DNA of 48,896 nucleotides from Burkholderiales bacterium (GCA_019744975.1 JAIETP010000021.1:1-48896), one strand, 5' to 3'. Shown: positions 38,726 to 48,747, counted from the first letter of the stretch. Program-made: numbers and translations. The notes: a model not told the origin generated them from the sequence alone.

Positions 38726-38747
38726 TTCAGTGTTAATCTAAAATATC

Positions 38748-38767
38748 AATAAAAACAAATACTTAGT
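38748..38767 (+). repeat. AT-rich dispersed motif, copy 6
   Basis: AATAAAAACAAATACTTAGT lies between the convergent slyD and mutS genes and overlaps the mutS stop codon, as copy 2 does with the EAL gene. Confidence 0.6.
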
Positions 38768-41351
38768 GTTTTTTGCCGGGATCATCCTGCGCCAGTTCGC
38801 GTAGCCGGTAAAGCAGGTCCAGCGCGTCGCGCGGTGTCAGTGCATCGGGGTCGCAATCGCGCAGGGCATCCACTGCCGGGTGCGGCTCCGGCGCCGCGGG
38901 TTCATGTATCGGTGCGGAACCCGAGAACAAATCGCCTTGCGGCACTTGCGCCGCAGCCGCTGCTTCGAGATCGGCCAAACGTTTTTTCGCGCTGCGGATC
39001 ACCGCCCCCGGTACGCCCGCAAGTTGCGCCACCTGCAGGCCGTAACTGCGGCTTGCCGGGCCTTCTTCGACGCTGTGCAGGAACACGATGCGATCCTTGT
39101 GTTCCACCGCATCGAGATGCACGTTTGCCACCTGCTTGAATTCGACCGCAAGCTGCGTCAGTTCGAAATAGTGGGTCGCAAACAGTGTGTAACAGGCATT
39201 GCGCTCGATCAGGTGGCGCGCGATGGCCCAGGCCAGCGCGAGACCGTCGTAAGTCGAGGTGCCGCGACCGATTTCATCCATCAGCACCAGGCTCTGCGGC
39301 GTCGCATGGTGCAGGATGTACGCGGCTTCGGTCATCTCGACCATGAAGGTTGAACGGCCGCCGGCCAGATCATCGGCGGCGCCGATGCGGGTGAAAATCC
39401 GGTCCAGCGGGCCGAGGCGCGCGCGCGTCGCCGGCACGAACGATCCGCAATGTGCAAGGAGAGCGATCAGCGCGGTTTGCCGCATGTAGGTGGATTTGCC
39501 GCCCATGTTCGGGCCGGTGATCAGCAGCATGCGGCGCGCCGCCGACAGGTGCGTATCGTTGGCGATGAAGGGACTGGTCTGGGCTTCGACCACCGGGTGC
39601 CGCCCGCCGCTGATGTCGATCACCGCTTCGTCGGTGAATTCGGGCGCTGACCAATTGAGTGCCGCCGCGCGTTCGGCGAAGGTCGCCAGCAGGTCGAGTT
39701 CGGCCAGTGCAGCTGCGATGCGTTGCAGTGCCGGCACCTCGGGTGCGAGTTTCGCCAGCAACTGGTCGTAGAGCAGTTTTTCGCGAGCCAGCGCGCGATC
39801 CTGTGCCGACAGCGCCTTGTCCTCGAAAGTCTTCAGTTCCGGCGTGATATAACGTTCGGCGTTTTTAAGCGTCTGCCGGCGGCGGTAATCGTCGGGCACT
39901 TTTTCCGACTGCGCGCGCGTGACTTCGATGTAAAAACCGTGCACACGGTTGAATTCCACTTTCAGTGTGGTGATGCCGGTGCGCGTACGTTCGCGGGTTT
40001 CGAGTTCGGCAAGAAAAGCACCGCAGTTGTCCTGAATGCCGCGCAGTTCGTCGAGTTCGGCGTCATAACCATCGGCAATCACACCGCCTTCGCGGATGAC
40101 GGAGGAGGGCTCGGGTTTGATTGCCGCAGCCAGCAGCGTCATCAGTTCATGCTGCGGGGCGAGATCGGTGGCCAGTGCGCGCAGACGTGCAGTGTTGGTG
40201 TTATCCAATGCCTGCACCAGTTCCGGCAGGCGCTGCAGCGAGCCGCGCAGGCCCGACAGGTCACGCGGGCGCGCAGTGGCGAGGGCGATGCGGGCGGCGA
40301 TGCGTTCGACGTCGGCAAAATGTTTCAGTGCGCCGCGCACGGCATTGTGGCCTTCGTTGTTGATCAGTTCGGCGACGGCCTGGTGCAGGGATTGCAACAG
40401 CGCGCGGTCGGTCAGCGGGTGGTGCAGGGCATGGCGCAGCCGGCGGCTGCCCATGCCGGTGGCGCAGGTATCGAGCAGCGACAGCAGCGTCGGCGCCGGT
40501 TCGCCGCGAATGGTTTCGGTGATTTCGAGATTGCGCCGCGTCGCCGGATCCATACGCAGGTAAGCGCGTTCGCTTTCCACGGTCAGCGCACGGACATGGG
40601 CAATCGCCGTGCCTTGGGTCGCCTTGGCGTAGTCGAGCAGCGCGCCGGCAGCGGCGATGGCAAGGTCCAGCGTTTGCGCACCGAAGCCGTTCAGATCATG
40701 GGTTTCGAATTGTGTGCACAGGGTCCGACGCGCGGTGTCGGTATCAAAACGCCAGGGCGGCAGGCGGCGGACTGCGGTGCCGTCGTTGATCAGGTCCAGC
40801 GTTGCGCCCTCGGCGATCAGGATTTCCGCCGGACGCAGACGCTCGATCTCGGCGGCAAAATTCGCCGGCGCGGTTTCCATCACGCAGAAACGCCCGGAGG
40901 CCAGCGACAGCCAGGCCAGGCCCAGCAGGTTGCCGCTGCGATGGGCGGCGAGCAGCAGGTTGTCACTTTTTTCGTCGAGCAGCGCCGATTCGGTCAGCGT
41001 GCCCGGCGTGACGATGCGCACCACCTTGCGCTCGACCGGGCCCTTGGAGGTGGCCGGGTCGCCGATCTGTTCACAGATCGCAACGGATTCGCCGAGTTTC
41101 ACCAGCTTGGCCAGGTACTGGTCGAGGGAGTGGTAGGGCACACCGGCCATCTTGATCGGCGTGCCCGCCGATTCGCCGCGCGAAGTCAGCGTGATGTCCA
41201 TCAGCCGTGCCGCGCGCTCGGCGTCGTCAAAAAACAGCTCGTAGAAATCGCCCATGCGGTAGAACACCAGCTGATCGGGATGCTCCGATTTGATCCGCAG
41301 GTACTGCTGCATCATCGGGGTATGCGCTGCGAAGGGCGTTTCCGGTTTCAT
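38763..41351 (-). CDS. mutS: DNA mismatch repair protein MutS
   Basis: MutS recognises mismatches and recruits MutL. ATG 41351 ([21 protein letters not shown]) gives 862 residues; upstream extension of the frame is not MutS. The mismatch-binding phenylalanine motif is [11 protein letters not shown] near 30-40, Walker [14 protein letters not shown] near 618, Walker [16 protein letters not shown], and the C-terminal dimerisation helix-turn-helix is [20 protein letters not shown]. Complete, with no frameshift. Divergent from the TPR lipoprotein gene by 46 bp. Confidence 0.97.
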   Translation of the reverse strand: MKPETPFAAHTPMMQQYLRIKSEHPDQLVFYRMGDFYELFFDDAERAARLMDITLTSRGESAGTPIKMAGVPYHSLDQYLAKLVKLGESVAICEQIGDPATSKGPVERKVVRIVTPGTLTESALLDEKSDNLLLAAHRSGNLLGLAWLSLASGRFCVMETAPANFAAEIERLRPAEILIAEGATLDLINDGTAVRRLPPWRFDTDTARRTLCTQFETHDLNGFGAQTLDLAIAAAGALLDYAKATQGTAIAHVRALTVESERAYLRMDPATRRNLEITETIRGEPAPTLLSLLDTCATGMGSRRLRHALHHPLTDRALLQSLHQAVAELINNEGHNAVRGALKHFADVERIAARIALATARPRDLSGLRGSLQRLPELVQALDNTNTARLRALATDLAPQHELMTLLAAAIKPEPSSVIREGGVIADGYDAELDELRGIQDNCGAFLAELETRERTRTGITTLKVEFNRVHGFYIEVTRAQSEKVPDDYRRRQTLKNAERYITPELKTFEDKALSAQDRALAREKLLYDQLLAKLAPEVPALQRIAAALAELDLLATFAERAAALNWSAPEFTDEAVIDISGGRHPVVEAQTSPFIANDTHLSAARRMLLITGPNMGGKSTYMRQTALIALLAHCGSFVPATRARLGPLDRIFTRIGAADDLAGGRSTFMVEMTEAAYILHHATPQSLVLMDEIGRGTSTYDGLALAWAIARHLIERNACYTLFATHYFELTQLAVEFKQVANVHLDAVEHKDRIVFLHSVEEGPASRSYGLQVAQLAGVPGAVIRSAKKRLADLEAAAAAQVPQGDLFSGSAPIHEPAAPEPHPAVDALRDCDPDALTPRDALDLLYRLRELAQDDPGKKH

Positions 41352-41397
41352 GCGTCGTATTTTACGAGAAGCGTGGCGCGCTTGGTATGATCTGTCG

Positions 41398-42099
41398 ATG
41401 CCCTTCCATTTACCTGCTGAAATCCTGCGGCGCCTGCTGATCAGCGCGGTTGCAGTTTTGAGTGTGGCCTGCACGCCGCAGCAGATGCTGATGCAGGCAC
41501 TGATTCCGGACGGTACGGCTTCAATGCTGCTTTCGCATCTGCAGACTGTCGAAGACGGCAATCGCCGGCAAATCATCGAGATGGAGCAAAAGGGTGACTG
41601 GGCCGGGCTCGCCCGATTTGCCGATACCAACATTGCCACTGACCCGTTCAGCCCGGAGTGGCGGATGATCGGCGGTTACGCGCAGTTGCAGTTACGCGAT
41701 TATCCCAGGGCGATGGCTTATTTCGGCGAAATGATCCGGCTGGCGCCGGACGATGCGACGGGATATCACTTCCTCGCCGAGACGCAACGCGCCGCGGGCC
41801 AGCCGCAGCGCGCAGTGGCGACCTTGGAGCGCGCGCTGCTTGTGGTGCGTGAATCGCCGCTGACCCATCAACTGCTCGGCGAGGCTTACAGCGATCTGGG
41901 GCGTTACCGTCCGGCCGCCGAGTCGTATAACCGCGCGCTGGCGCTGGACCCGATGCTGGTGGATGCCTGGTTCGGCATGGGGCGTGCGTCAGTGCAACTG
42001 GGGCGCGCCGTGGATGCGCGGGATGCAGTGGCGGAGCTGGAGCGGCTGCGTTCGCCGCGTGCTGCGGAGCTGCGCGCTTTGCTCGCCAAGCAGCAGTAA
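41398..42099 (+). CDS. TPR-repeat protein, probable lipoprotein
   Basis: 233 residues from the ATG at 41398. The N-terminus [19 protein letters not shown] resembles a lipoprotein signal with Cys near 21-22, though the residue at -3 is Ser, so lipidation is uncertain. From about 75 on there are three or four tetratricopeptide repeats, for example [60 protein letters not shown] and [20 protein letters not shown]. TPRs mediate protein contacts; the partner is unknown. Confidence 0.82.
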   Translation: MPFHLPAEILRRLLISAVAVLSVACTPQQMLMQALIPDGTASMLLSHLQTVEDGNRRQIIEMEQKGDWAGLARFADTNIATDPFSPEWRMIGGYAQLQLRDYPRAMAYFGEMIRLAPDDATGYHFLAETQRAAGQPQRAVATLERALLVVRESPLTHQLLGEAYSDLGRYRPAAESYNRALALDPMLVDAWFGMGRASVQLGRAVDARDAVAELERLRSPRAAELRALLAKQQ

Positions 42100-42118
42100 A
42101 AATAACGGCCAACCCATT

Positions 42119-42175
42119 CCGTTCGGGCTGAGCTTGTCGAAGGGCGCTGGGCTTCGACAAGCTCAGCCCGAACGG
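42119..42175. repeat. Perfect 24-bp inverted repeat between convergent genes
   Basis: The arms 42119-42142 and 42152-42175 are perfect complements over 24 bp around the loop GGCGCTGGG. The arm core TTCGGGCTGAGCTTGTCGAA is a sequence I have met as a dispersed palindrome in many unrelated bacterial genomes. It sits between the convergent TPR and CocE genes and may serve as a bidirectional terminator. Confidence 0.85.
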
Positions 42176-42182
42176 CGTTTGT

Positions 42183-43943
42183 TTATTGTTGTGGTGGGAT
42201 TACCGGCAGCAGCAGGGCCGACGCCTGCCCTGACCCCATATGCAGCGTGACCTTGCCACCGAATATTGCCGGCGGCCGGTCCATCTCATCATCGTGTTCA
42301 AACGGGCCGCAGCCGCGCATCGGATGCTTCATGTTCGACAGCGTGGTTGCCGCACCATCCCAGACATAATCCTTGCCGCGGATGGTCAGTGCGACGCGGT
42401 AACCCTTGGGCACGACGATGCAGGTCGGCCAGATTTCAATGTCCAGCGCATACACGGTGCCCGGCGTCAGCAGTTGTTTTTCATCGTGGGTATGCCAGGG
42501 TCGGTACGGCAGTGAGCGTGCTAGGTCCAGTTTACGGTGCGAGGCGCGCAGCCAGCCCTGGCTGACGGGGGTGTGCGGATCGAGCGCACCCTGGAATACC
42601 ACTTCCTTGTTTTCCCGATCAAATACCCGCAGCACCACGAACAGGTCGGCATCGGTGGTCGATGAGGAAACAAACAGTCGCAGGGCAGACGGCCCGGTGA
42701 TCTCGGTATCTTCTTTCAGCGCAGGTGTGCTGAAGGTGAGGCCCTCACCCATGGCGTCGTAGGTCACGGTTTGATCTGTGGTTACCGGTGCAGGCGACAA
42801 AGTCATGTCGTGCGGATCGAGATACAGCTTGGTCCAGCGTGTGCGTGCCAGCGGCCATTCCTGTTCATGGCGCTCAAGGAAACGTTCTTTGCCATTCTCC
42901 GGCACCTGACGTACCTGCAGCAGCACCCGCGGCTGCTGCGCCCAGCCGGTGTCCTCGCCCTTGAGGAAATGACCAAAGAATTTTTTCTGCAGACCGACGC
43001 CGTAATCGGTGTAGAACGGCGCCCAGTGCGAACCGCCATGGACTTCCAGCCACTTGTCGCGCGACGCCGCGCGCTGAAAACCTTCAAAATTGCCGCGCGA
43101 ATGGAGGCCGAGGCCGCCCCAGTTCGCAGCCGACAGCAGCGGCACTTTAACTTTAGTCAGGTCCGGTGTGCGTTCGCGGTAGTACCCGTCTTCCATTTCG
43201 CGTGCCGAAATTTCCTGCCACATGTCTTCGCGGTTGGCGGCGAGTTCGGCTTCGCTCAATGTTTCCGGGCCACAGACCAGTTCGCCGGTGATGGCATTGC
43301 GCGCGCCGCGGTCGCCGACGCCGTGCTGCACAGTCTTGACCTGCATGTCCTGCCAGTTTTTGCGGAACACGCAGGCGATGCCGCCGTGGCGGTTGCCGTC
43401 GCGGTAAGAGTCCGACCAGCCTTCCCACACGCAGATCGCGGCAAGGTGCGGCGGTTGTGCGGCCGCGGCGCGCCACTGGTTGGAGGCGTAGTAGGAAATG
43501 CCGTTCATGCCGACCTTGCCGCTGCACCAGGGTTGTGCTGCCGCCCATTCGACGCAGTGATAAATATCCTGCGTTTCGCGAGTGTTGTTGTGGCGCAGAA
43601 AACCGGGGGAACGGCCGGCGCCGCGCGAATCGACGCGGATTACCGCGTAACCGTCGGGCACCCATTTTTCGGGATCGACCACTTCCCAGTTGGCGTAACG
43701 GTTGCTGGTGTTGGCGACCGCGTCAGGGTTTTCGCGGCACATGATTTCCCAGGCGGTTTTATAACCATCCTGGAAGGCGAGGCCTTTGCCGTAGGGTCCG
43801 TAGGAGAGCAGCGCGGGATAACGCCCCGGGGTGGCCGGCAGGAACACGTCGGCGCGCAGCACCAGGCCGTCGTCCATGGTGATGGGCACATCCCAGGCGA
43901 TGCGCATGCCGTCACGTGATTCGGTTTTTAAATCCTGTGACAT
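42183..43943 (-). CDS. CocE/NonD-family hydrolase (X-Pro dipeptidyl-peptidase S15 type)
   Basis: 586 residues. The N-terminal alpha/beta hydrolase domain has the nucleophile Ser150 in VGMNGISYYASNQW, preceded by VDSRGAGRSPG (105-115), and a His in VHGGSHWAPFY near 312. The C-terminal jelly-roll domain (ITGPSALRLFVSSSTTDADLFVVL to the end) is the X-Pro dipeptidyl-peptidase C-domain found in cocaine esterase and acyl-amide hydrolases. No signal peptide, so it is probably cytosolic. The substrate is not predictable. It lies 30 bp after the end of nothing on its strand except suhB upstream, which reads the same way. Confidence 0.88.
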   Translation of the reverse strand: MSQDLKTESRDGMRIAWDVPITMDDGLVLRADVFLPATPGRYPALLSYGPYGKGLAFQDGYKTAWEIMCRENPDAVANTSNRYANWEVVDPEKWVPDGYAVIRVDSRGAGRSPGFLRHNNTRETQDIYHCVEWAAAQPWCSGKVGMNGISYYASNQWRAAAAQPPHLAAICVWEGWSDSYRDGNRHGGIACVFRKNWQDMQVKTVQHGVGDRGARNAITGELVCGPETLSEAELAANREDMWQEISAREMEDGYYRERTPDLTKVKVPLLSAANWGGLGLHSRGNFEGFQRAASRDKWLEVHGGSHWAPFYTDYGVGLQKKFFGHFLKGEDTGWAQQPRVLLQVRQVPENGKERFLERHEQEWPLARTRWTKLYLDPHDMTLSPAPVTTDQTVTYDAMGEGLTFSTPALKEDTEITGPSALRLFVSSSTTDADLFVVLRVFDRENKEVVFQGALDPHTPVSQGWLRASHRKLDLARSLPYRPWHTHDEKQLLTPGTVYALDIEIWPTCIVVPKGYRVALTIRGKDYVWDGAATTLSNMKHPMRGCGPFEHDDEMDRPPAIFGGKVTLHMGSGQASALLLPVIPPQQ

Positions 43944-43973
43944 ACATGAACTCCCGGAGATGGTGTCGGTGGA

Positions 43974-44774
43974 TCAGACCCTTTTAAGCGCCGGTGTCAG
44001 ATGCGGCGCCAGCAGGGGCAGCAATTGGGCGAATACTTTCGGTGCGCCGGCAACAATGTTGCCGCTTTCGAGGTAATGGTCATTGCCCTGCAGGTCACCG
44101 ACCAGGCCGCCCGCTTCGGTAATCAGCAATGCGCCGGCGGCGATGTCCCATTTGCTGAGGCCCATCTCCCAGAACCCGTCTAGGCGACCGGCGGCAACAT
44201 AGGCGAGGTCGAGCGAGGCGGAGCCCGGACGACGGATGCCGGCGGTGTTTTTGATGATGTCGCGCATCATGCCGAGGTAAGCCTCGAGATGCTCAAGCTG
44301 GCGGTACGGGAAACCGGTGCCGATCAGGCAGGGTTTCAGGTGGTCGCGCTTGCTGACGCGCAACCGGGATTCGTTGAGAAAAGCGCCGCGGCCGCGGCTT
44401 GCCGTGAACAGATCGTTGCGCACCGGATCGTAAACCACGGCCTGGGTGATGATGCCCTTTTGCGCGAGCGCAATCGACACAGCGTATTGCGGAAAGCCGT
44501 GGAGAAAATTGGTGGTGCCGTCCAGCGGATCAATGATCCACTGGAATTCGGAAGTGCCGGAGGGGCCGGACTCCTCTGCTAAAATCGCATGGGTCGGATA
44601 GGCATCACGCAGTGTGCGGATGATGTCCCGTTCTGCTTCACGGTCCACTTCCGAGACAAAATCATTCGCGGCTTTTTCCCTGACGGCGATGACATCCAGA
44701 TTGCGCCCGGCGCGGTTGATGATGGAGCCGGCGCGGCGCGCGGCCTTGACCGCGATGGTGAGCATGGGATGCAT
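43974..44774 (-). CDS. suhB: Inositol-1-monophosphatase SuhB
   Basis: A magnesium-dependent phosphatase; in E. coli SuhB also acts in rRNA transcription antitermination. ATG 44774 ([20 protein letters not shown]) gives 266 residues like E. coli SuhB; the frame 11 codons longer is less typical. Metal site: Glu67/Glu68 in ILAEESG, Asp82 and Asp85 in [12 protein letters not shown], and the C-terminal [17 protein letters not shown]. Divergent from trmJ, a gene pair seen next to cysE and iscR in many betaproteobacteria. Confidence 0.94.
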   Translation of the reverse strand: MHPMLTIAVKAARRAGSIINRAGRNLDVIAVREKAANDFVSEVDREAERDIIRTLRDAYPTHAILAEESGPSGTSEFQWIIDPLDGTTNFLHGFPQYAVSIALAQKGIITQAVVYDPVRNDLFTASRGRGAFLNESRLRVSKRDHLKPCLIGTGFPYRQLEHLEAYLGMMRDIIKNTAGIRRPGSASLDLAYVAAGRLDGFWEMGLSKWDIAAGALLITEAGGLVGDLQGNDHYLESGNIVAGAPKVFAQLLPLLAPHLTPALKRV

Positions 44775-44923
44775 GATGGTCAGCGATTTAAAGTGGACAG
44801 TGATCAATAAAGAGCGGGGTAAAGAGCAAACTGCCGAGCAGCCTGCAGTCTGATGCAGTTCCTGGAATGTTTTTCAGGGCCGGCTTGCCTGGCCCTTATT
44901 CCCATAATCGGGGCGTATTTTAC

Positions 44924-45664
44924 GTGAACACCACAGACCCGCTCAAAAATATTCGCATCGTGCTCTGCGGCACCGCGCATCCGGGCAACATCGGCGCCGC
45001 GGCGCGTGCCATGCGTACCATGGGCATCACCGACCTCGTGCTGGTGAATCCGCAGCGTTATCCCGACCCGCAGGCGGTGTGGATGGCGGCGGGTGCCACC
45101 GATGTGCTGGAAGCCGCGCGCGTCTGTGGCAGTCTCGGTGAGGCACTGACCGGCGTGGCATTCGCCGTGGCCTGTTCGGCGCGCCGGCGCGATGTCGCGG
45201 TGCCGATGGTCGATGCGCGCGCCGCGGCGGCCGAGGCGATGGCGATTGCGCAGGAACGTCCGGTGGCACTGGTGTTCGGCAACGAAACCTCCGGCCTCAG
45301 CAATGATGAGGTCGGCGCCTGTGGTTTGCTGGCGAGCATCCCGGTGAATCCGGATTTTTCTTCATTGAACGTCGCGGCCGCGGTGCAGGTGTTTTGTTAC
45401 GAGCTGCGCATGGCCTGTGGCGCGGCGCTGCTGCCGGACAAGGCGCAGGAGCTGGCGACCCATGACGAGGTGGAGGCGTTTTACGACCACCTTGAGCGCA
45501 CCATCACCGAGACCGGGTTTTTGAATCCCGCGCATCCGCGCAAGCTGATGTACCGGCTGCGCCGCCTGTTTGCCCGCACCCGGCTGCAAGTGGAGGAGGT
45601 CAATATCCTGCGCGGCATCCTCAGCAGCCTGATCACGCGCAAGGGCCCGCGCAAGTACGACTGA
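44924..45664 (+). CDS. trmJ: tRNA (Cm32/Um32) methyltransferase TrmJ
   Basis: SPOUT-class enzyme that 2'-O-methylates residue 32 of tRNA. I choose GTG at 44924 (MNTTDPLKNIRIVLCGTAHP), giving 246 residues; the ATG at 44867 adds 19 residues without family similarity. RIVLCGTAHPGNIGAAARAMRTMG and DLVLVNPQRYPDPQAVWMAAGA are the N-terminal blocks. The trefoil-knot SAM site is VALVFGNETSGLSNDE plus IPVNPDFSSLNVAAAVQV. The C-terminal helical domain ends LRGILSSLITRKG. Confidence 0.92.
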   Translation: MNTTDPLKNIRIVLCGTAHPGNIGAAARAMRTMGITDLVLVNPQRYPDPQAVWMAAGATDVLEAARVCGSLGEALTGVAFAVACSARRRDVAVPMVDARAAAAEAMAIAQERPVALVFGNETSGLSNDEVGACGLLASIPVNPDFSSLNVAAAVQVFCYELRMACGAALLPDKAQELATHDEVEAFYDHLERTITETGFLNPAHPRKLMYRLRRLFARTRLQVEEVNILRGILSSLITRKGPRKYD

Positions 45665-45670
45665 TCCTCG

Positions 45671-45689
45671 TAATCATTTGTTTTTATTA
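45671..45689 (-). repeat. AT-rich dispersed motif, copy 7
   Basis: The minus strand reads TAATAAAAACAAATGATTA, 7 bp after the trmJ stop. Confidence 0.5.
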
Positions 45690-45762
45690 GGTTATTCCGT
45701 TTCCCTTTATTCTTGATTAAAATGGTCGGTCATCATCGTCGCTAACCGATCAGGCAACGCCC

Positions 45763-46485
45763 ATGTTTGAACGCATCCAGGAAGAAATCGCCGTCGTTTT
45801 CGAACGCGACCCCGCGGCGCGCAGCACCTGGGAAGTGATGACCTGTTATCCGGGTTTTCATGCCTTGCTGGCACACCGGGTGTCGCACGGGTTGTGGACG
45901 CGGAACTTCAAGTGGCTGGCGCGCTGGATTGCGCATCTCGCACGCTGGCTGACCGGCATCGAGATTCATCCCGGTGTGCGTATCGGCCGGCGCTTTTTCA
46001 TCGATCACGGCATGGGCGTGGTGATCGGCGAAACCGCGGAGATCGGTGACGACTGCACGCTGTACCACGGCGTCACGCTGGGCGGCACCACCTGGAACAA
46101 GGGCAAGCGCCATCCGACGCTGAAAAACGGCGTGGTCATCGGTGCCGGCGCCAAGATCCTCGGGCCGATCACCATCGGTGAAAAAGCCAAAATCGGCTCC
46201 AACGCGGTGGTGGTCAAGGATGTGCCGGATGGCGCTACAGCCATCGGCATTCCGGCGCGTCTGGTGGAGAGCCATGAAACCGACGGTCGTTTCGCCGCTT
46301 ACGCCGTGGCGCGCGACGCCAACGACCCTGTGGCCAAGGCCATGCATGCATTGATCGACCACAGTGTCGATACCGACAAACGCATCGCCCAGATTCTTGC
46401 CGAGCTGAAACGTCTGGGACTGCAGGTTGAGTGCGCGGAGACCGAAAAATTTGATGCCGGGAAGCTGAACCAGATTGTTGATTGA
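45763..46485 (+). CDS. cysE: Serine O-acetyltransferase
   Basis: CysE makes O-acetylserine, the precursor sulfide turns into cysteine. 240 residues: a helical N-terminus with the active region [17 protein letters not shown] (29-45), then a left-handed beta-helix of hexapeptide repeats ([32 protein letters not shown]...) with HGVTLGGT and [22 protein letters not shown]. It lacks the longer N-terminal domain of enterobacterial CysE, as in many short-type enzymes. Its stop overlaps the -35 box of the iscR promoter. Confidence 0.94.
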   Translation: MFERIQEEIAVVFERDPAARSTWEVMTCYPGFHALLAHRVSHGLWTRNFKWLARWIAHLARWLTGIEIHPGVRIGRRFFIDHGMGVVIGETAEIGDDCTLYHGVTLGGTTWNKGKRHPTLKNGVVIGAGAKILGPITIGEKAKIGSNAVVVKDVPDGATAIGIPARLVESHETDGRFAAYAVARDANDPVAKAMHALIDHSVDTDKRIAQILAELKRLGLQVECAETEKFDAGKLNQIVD

Positions 46486-46526
46486 ATTACTCGGATAAGG
46501 TATACTTGAGTAAATTCACAGGGTAT
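46478..46526 (+). promoter_or_regulatory. iscR promoter with type 1 IscR operator
   Basis: TTGATT (46478-46483), 17 bp, TATACT (46501-46506). A 25-bp site at 46502-46526 begins ATACTTGAG and ends CAGGGTAT. It agrees at 20 of 25 positions with the type 1 IscR consensus (ATASYYGACTRDWWYAGTC followed by RRSTAT), including both outer ends. The operator covers the -10 box, so holo-IscR should repress the operon. Confidence 0.75.
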
Positions 46527-46573
46527 TCGCAGATAATCAAAGAGTTACAGGCACGGGGTATAAGCGATTTCAT

Positions 46574-46594
46574 ATAAGTCATTGTTTTTTAAAT
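46574..46594 (-). repeat. AT-rich dispersed motif, copy 8
   Basis: The minus strand reads ATTTAAAAAACAATGACTTA and one further base, in the iscR leader 24 bp before the start codon. Here the motif is upstream of a gene, not downstream. Confidence 0.5.
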
Positions 46595-46618
46595 GATTTT
46601 TAAGATCAGAGGTGTGAC

Positions 46619-47095
46619 ATGAGATTGACGACCAAAGGCCGGTTTACGGTGACTGCAATGGTGGATCTGGGCATGCGGCATGGCAGCGGCCCGGTCACGC
46701 TGGCGGAAATCAGCGGCCGGCAGAAGATTTCGCTGTCCTACCTGGAACAGCTGTTCGGCAAGCTGCGCCGGCGCGGCATCGTTGATTCGGTGCGCGGCCC
46801 CGGCGGCGGTTATTGCCTGGCGCGCGACATGGCGCAGCTGACAGTGGCGGACATCATCCTCGCTGTTGACGAGCCGATCGACGCCACGCAATGCGCCGGC
46901 AAGGAAAACTGCAAGGACGAAGAAAAATGCCTGACCCACGACCTGTGGGCCAACCTGAACGAGCGCATTTTTGATTATCTCGGTTCGGTCACGCTGCGCC
47001 ACCTGGTGGAAAACCAGCGCGCCAAGGAAGCGGGCATTGCGCCGATGCATGACATGCGTATGGTGTCGCGCAAACGCGATCCGGCCACTGTCTGA
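46619..47095 (+). CDS. iscR: Iron-sulfur cluster regulator IscR
   Basis: Rrf2-family regulator holding a [2Fe-2S] cluster. 158 residues. The winged helix is at 1-60 (LTTKGRFTVTAMVDL, KISLSYLEQLFGKLRRRGIV), with the wing VRGPGGGYCLARD. The cluster ligands Cys92, Cys98, Cys104 and His107 are all present in QCAGKENCKDEEKCLTHDLW, matching the E. coli positions. It heads the iscS-iscA-sufB operon and should repress it through the operator at 46502. Confidence 0.96.
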   Translation: MRLTTKGRFTVTAMVDLGMRHGSGPVTLAEISGRQKISLSYLEQLFGKLRRRGIVDSVRGPGGGYCLARDMAQLTVADIILAVDEPIDATQCAGKENCKDEEKCLTHDLWANLNERIFDYLGSVTLRHLVENQRAKEAGIAPMHDMRMVSRKRDPATV

Positions 47096-47123
47096 GCAGA
47101 GACGGAAACTGCGAGACGCCGCT

Positions 47124-48269
47124 TTGAGCCATATTTATTTCGACCATAACGCCACCACACCGCTCGATGAGCGTGTGTTGTCGGCCATGCTGCCTTTTCT
47201 GAAGGATCAGCATGGCAATGCGTCGAGCCGCCATGAATTCGGCACGGTGGCGCGCAAGGCGGTGAATGACGCACGTGAACAGGTCGCGGCGCTGGTGGGC
47301 GTGCAGCCCATACAGGTGATTTTCACCGGCGGCGGCACGGAGGCGAACAATTTGTTTATTAAAGGTGCCGCCGGTTATCTGAAACCGGCGCAGGTCGCCG
47401 TCAGCGCCATCGAACATCCCTGTGTGGCGAAGCCCGCGCAGGAACTGCTGCGCCAGGGCTGGACGCTGCGCAAGCTGGCGGTGACGCGCAATGGCGCGAT
47501 CGATCTTGCCGATGTTGATGCCGCTCTGGCGACAACGACGGGCATTGTTTCGGTGATGCTGGCCAATAACGAAACCGGCGTGATCCAGGACGTCGCCGCA
47601 GTCGGTGAACGTGCTCGGCGTGCGAAGGCGGTCATGCACACCGATGCGGTGCAGGCGCTGGGCAAGATTGCGGTGGACTTCGCTGCGCTGAATGTCAGTG
47701 CGATGACGATTTCGGCGCACAAGATTTACGGACCCAAGGGCGCCGGTGCATTGATCATCGATAAACGTCTCGAACTGCGGCCGCTGCTGTCAGGCGGGGG
47801 GCATGAACGCGGTTTGCGTTCCGGCACGGAAAACGTGCCGGCCATCGTCGGTTTCGGCGCGGCCTGTGAACTGGCGGCCGGGCGTATGCAGGATCTCGGC
47901 AAACAAGCGCAGGTTTTGCGCGAGCGTCTGGAGCGCGGCCTGACTGGCATGGGCGCGACGATCTTCGGTGCCGGCGCAGCACGGGTGCCGAACACCAGTT
48001 ATTTCGCGCTGCAGGGCATCGACGGCGAAGCGCTGGTCATCGAACTCGACAAGGTTGGTTACGCGGTGGCGGCGGGCGCAGCCTGCTCCAGCACCAGTTC
48101 CGAACCGTCGGCGACGCTGCTGGCAATGGGTGTGGCGCCGGCAGTGGCGCGCGGCGCGGTGCGGTTTTCGCTGGGCGCGGCAAACACGGCGGAACAGGTG
48201 GACGGATTTTTGACGGCGCTGGCGGCAGTCGCGCAGCGTCTGCGGCGGCTGACCGCCGTAGCGGTGTAG
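47124..48269 (+). CDS. iscS: Cysteine desulfurase, IscS/NifS type
   Basis: PLP enzyme that passes sulfane sulfur from cysteine to scaffold proteins. The conserved start (HIYFDHNATTPLDERVL) requires TTG at 47124, 28 bp after the iscR stop; no ATG or GTG fits, and the longer frame inside iscR is out of family. 381 residues: PLP Lys near 200 in TISAHKIYGPKG, and catalytic Cys near 321 in AAGAACSSTSSEPS, on a long loop as in group I (IscS/NifS), not the short loop of SufS. So an ISC-type enzyme precedes sufB. Confidence 0.9.
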   Translation: MSHIYFDHNATTPLDERVLSAMLPFLKDQHGNASSRHEFGTVARKAVNDAREQVAALVGVQPIQVIFTGGGTEANNLFIKGAAGYLKPAQVAVSAIEHPCVAKPAQELLRQGWTLRKLAVTRNGAIDLADVDAALATTTGIVSVMLANNETGVIQDVAAVGERARRAKAVMHTDAVQALGKIAVDFAALNVSAMTISAHKIYGPKGAGALIIDKRLELRPLLSGGGHERGLRSGTENVPAIVGFGAACELAAGRMQDLGKQAQVLRERLERGLTGMGATIFGAGAARVPNTSYFALQGIDGEALVIELDKVGYAVAAGAACSSTSSEPSATLLAMGVAPAVARGAVRFSLGAANTAEQVDGFLTALAAVAQRLRRLTAVAV

Positions 48270-48302
48270 TAAGTAAATGAAATTAGATGCGGGAGCAATG
48301 AC

Positions 48303-48638
48303 ATGGCGATATTACTGACGGAAAACGCGGCACTGCAGATCAAGAACCAGCTCGCGAAGCGCGGCAAGGGTCTTGGCCTGCGCGTGGGCGTGAAGAAAAA
48401 CGGCTGCTCGGGCTGGGCCTATACCTATGACTATGCCGACGCGGTGAAGTCGGAAGACTTGGTGTTTGAATCGCACGACACCAAGCTGGTGGTCGACGGC
48501 GAAAGCCTCGGGGTTCTCGACGGCTCGACGCTGGATTTCGTCAAGGATGGGCTGAAGCAGGTGTTCAAGTTCAGCAATCCCAATGTTGATGCCACTTGTG
48601 GCTGCGGCGAGAGCTTCAGCGTTAAAGAGGGCAAGTAA
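48303..48638 (+). CDS. iscA: A-type iron-sulfur carrier, IscA-like
   Basis: 111 residues of the HesB/IscA family. The three ligand cysteines are at 35 (KKNGCSGWAY) and 99 and 101 (ATCGCGESF), the same numbering as E. coli IscA. RGKGLGLRVGVKKNGCSG is closer to IscA than to SufA, which carries an N-terminal extension. It probably carries clusters to target apoproteins. It lies 33 bp after iscS and ahead of sufB. Confidence 0.92.
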   Translation: MAILLTENAALQIKNQLAKRGKGLGLRVGVKKNGCSGWAYTYDYADAVKSEDLVFESHDTKLVVDGESLGVLDGSTLDFVKDGLKQVFKFSNPNVDATCGCGESFSVKEGK

Positions 48639-48641
48639 ATG

Positions 48642-48726
48642 GTGATTAGGTGATTAGGCACTCGCACCGCCCTCCAATTACTTGGTTACCTGATTACTTA
48701 ATCACCAGTTACCAGTCACCAATCAC
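48642..48726. repeat. GTRA-octamer/heptamer inverted array, locus F (iscA/sufB gap)
   Basis: The left arm has GTGATTAG twice (48642-48657). The right arm has four octamers (CCAATTAC, TTGGTTAC, CTGATTAC, TTAATCAC from 48674) then three heptamers (CAGTTAC, CAGTCAC, CAATCAC to 48726). The unit differs from the other loci but keeps GTRA/TYAC ends, and TTAATCAC mirrors GTGATTAG. Confidence 0.82.
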
Positions 48727-48747
48727 CGGTTTTTTACGGAAACGGAA

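Noticed and set aside
39723-41390. 555-codon open frame antisense to mutS
   Set aside because: Shadow of mutS, low-complexity Gln/Arg-rich peptide.
44867-44923. Upstream ATG extension of trmJ
   Set aside because: Adds 19 residues lacking family similarity and overlaps promoter-like AT-rich sequence; GTG at 44924 fits TrmJ better.
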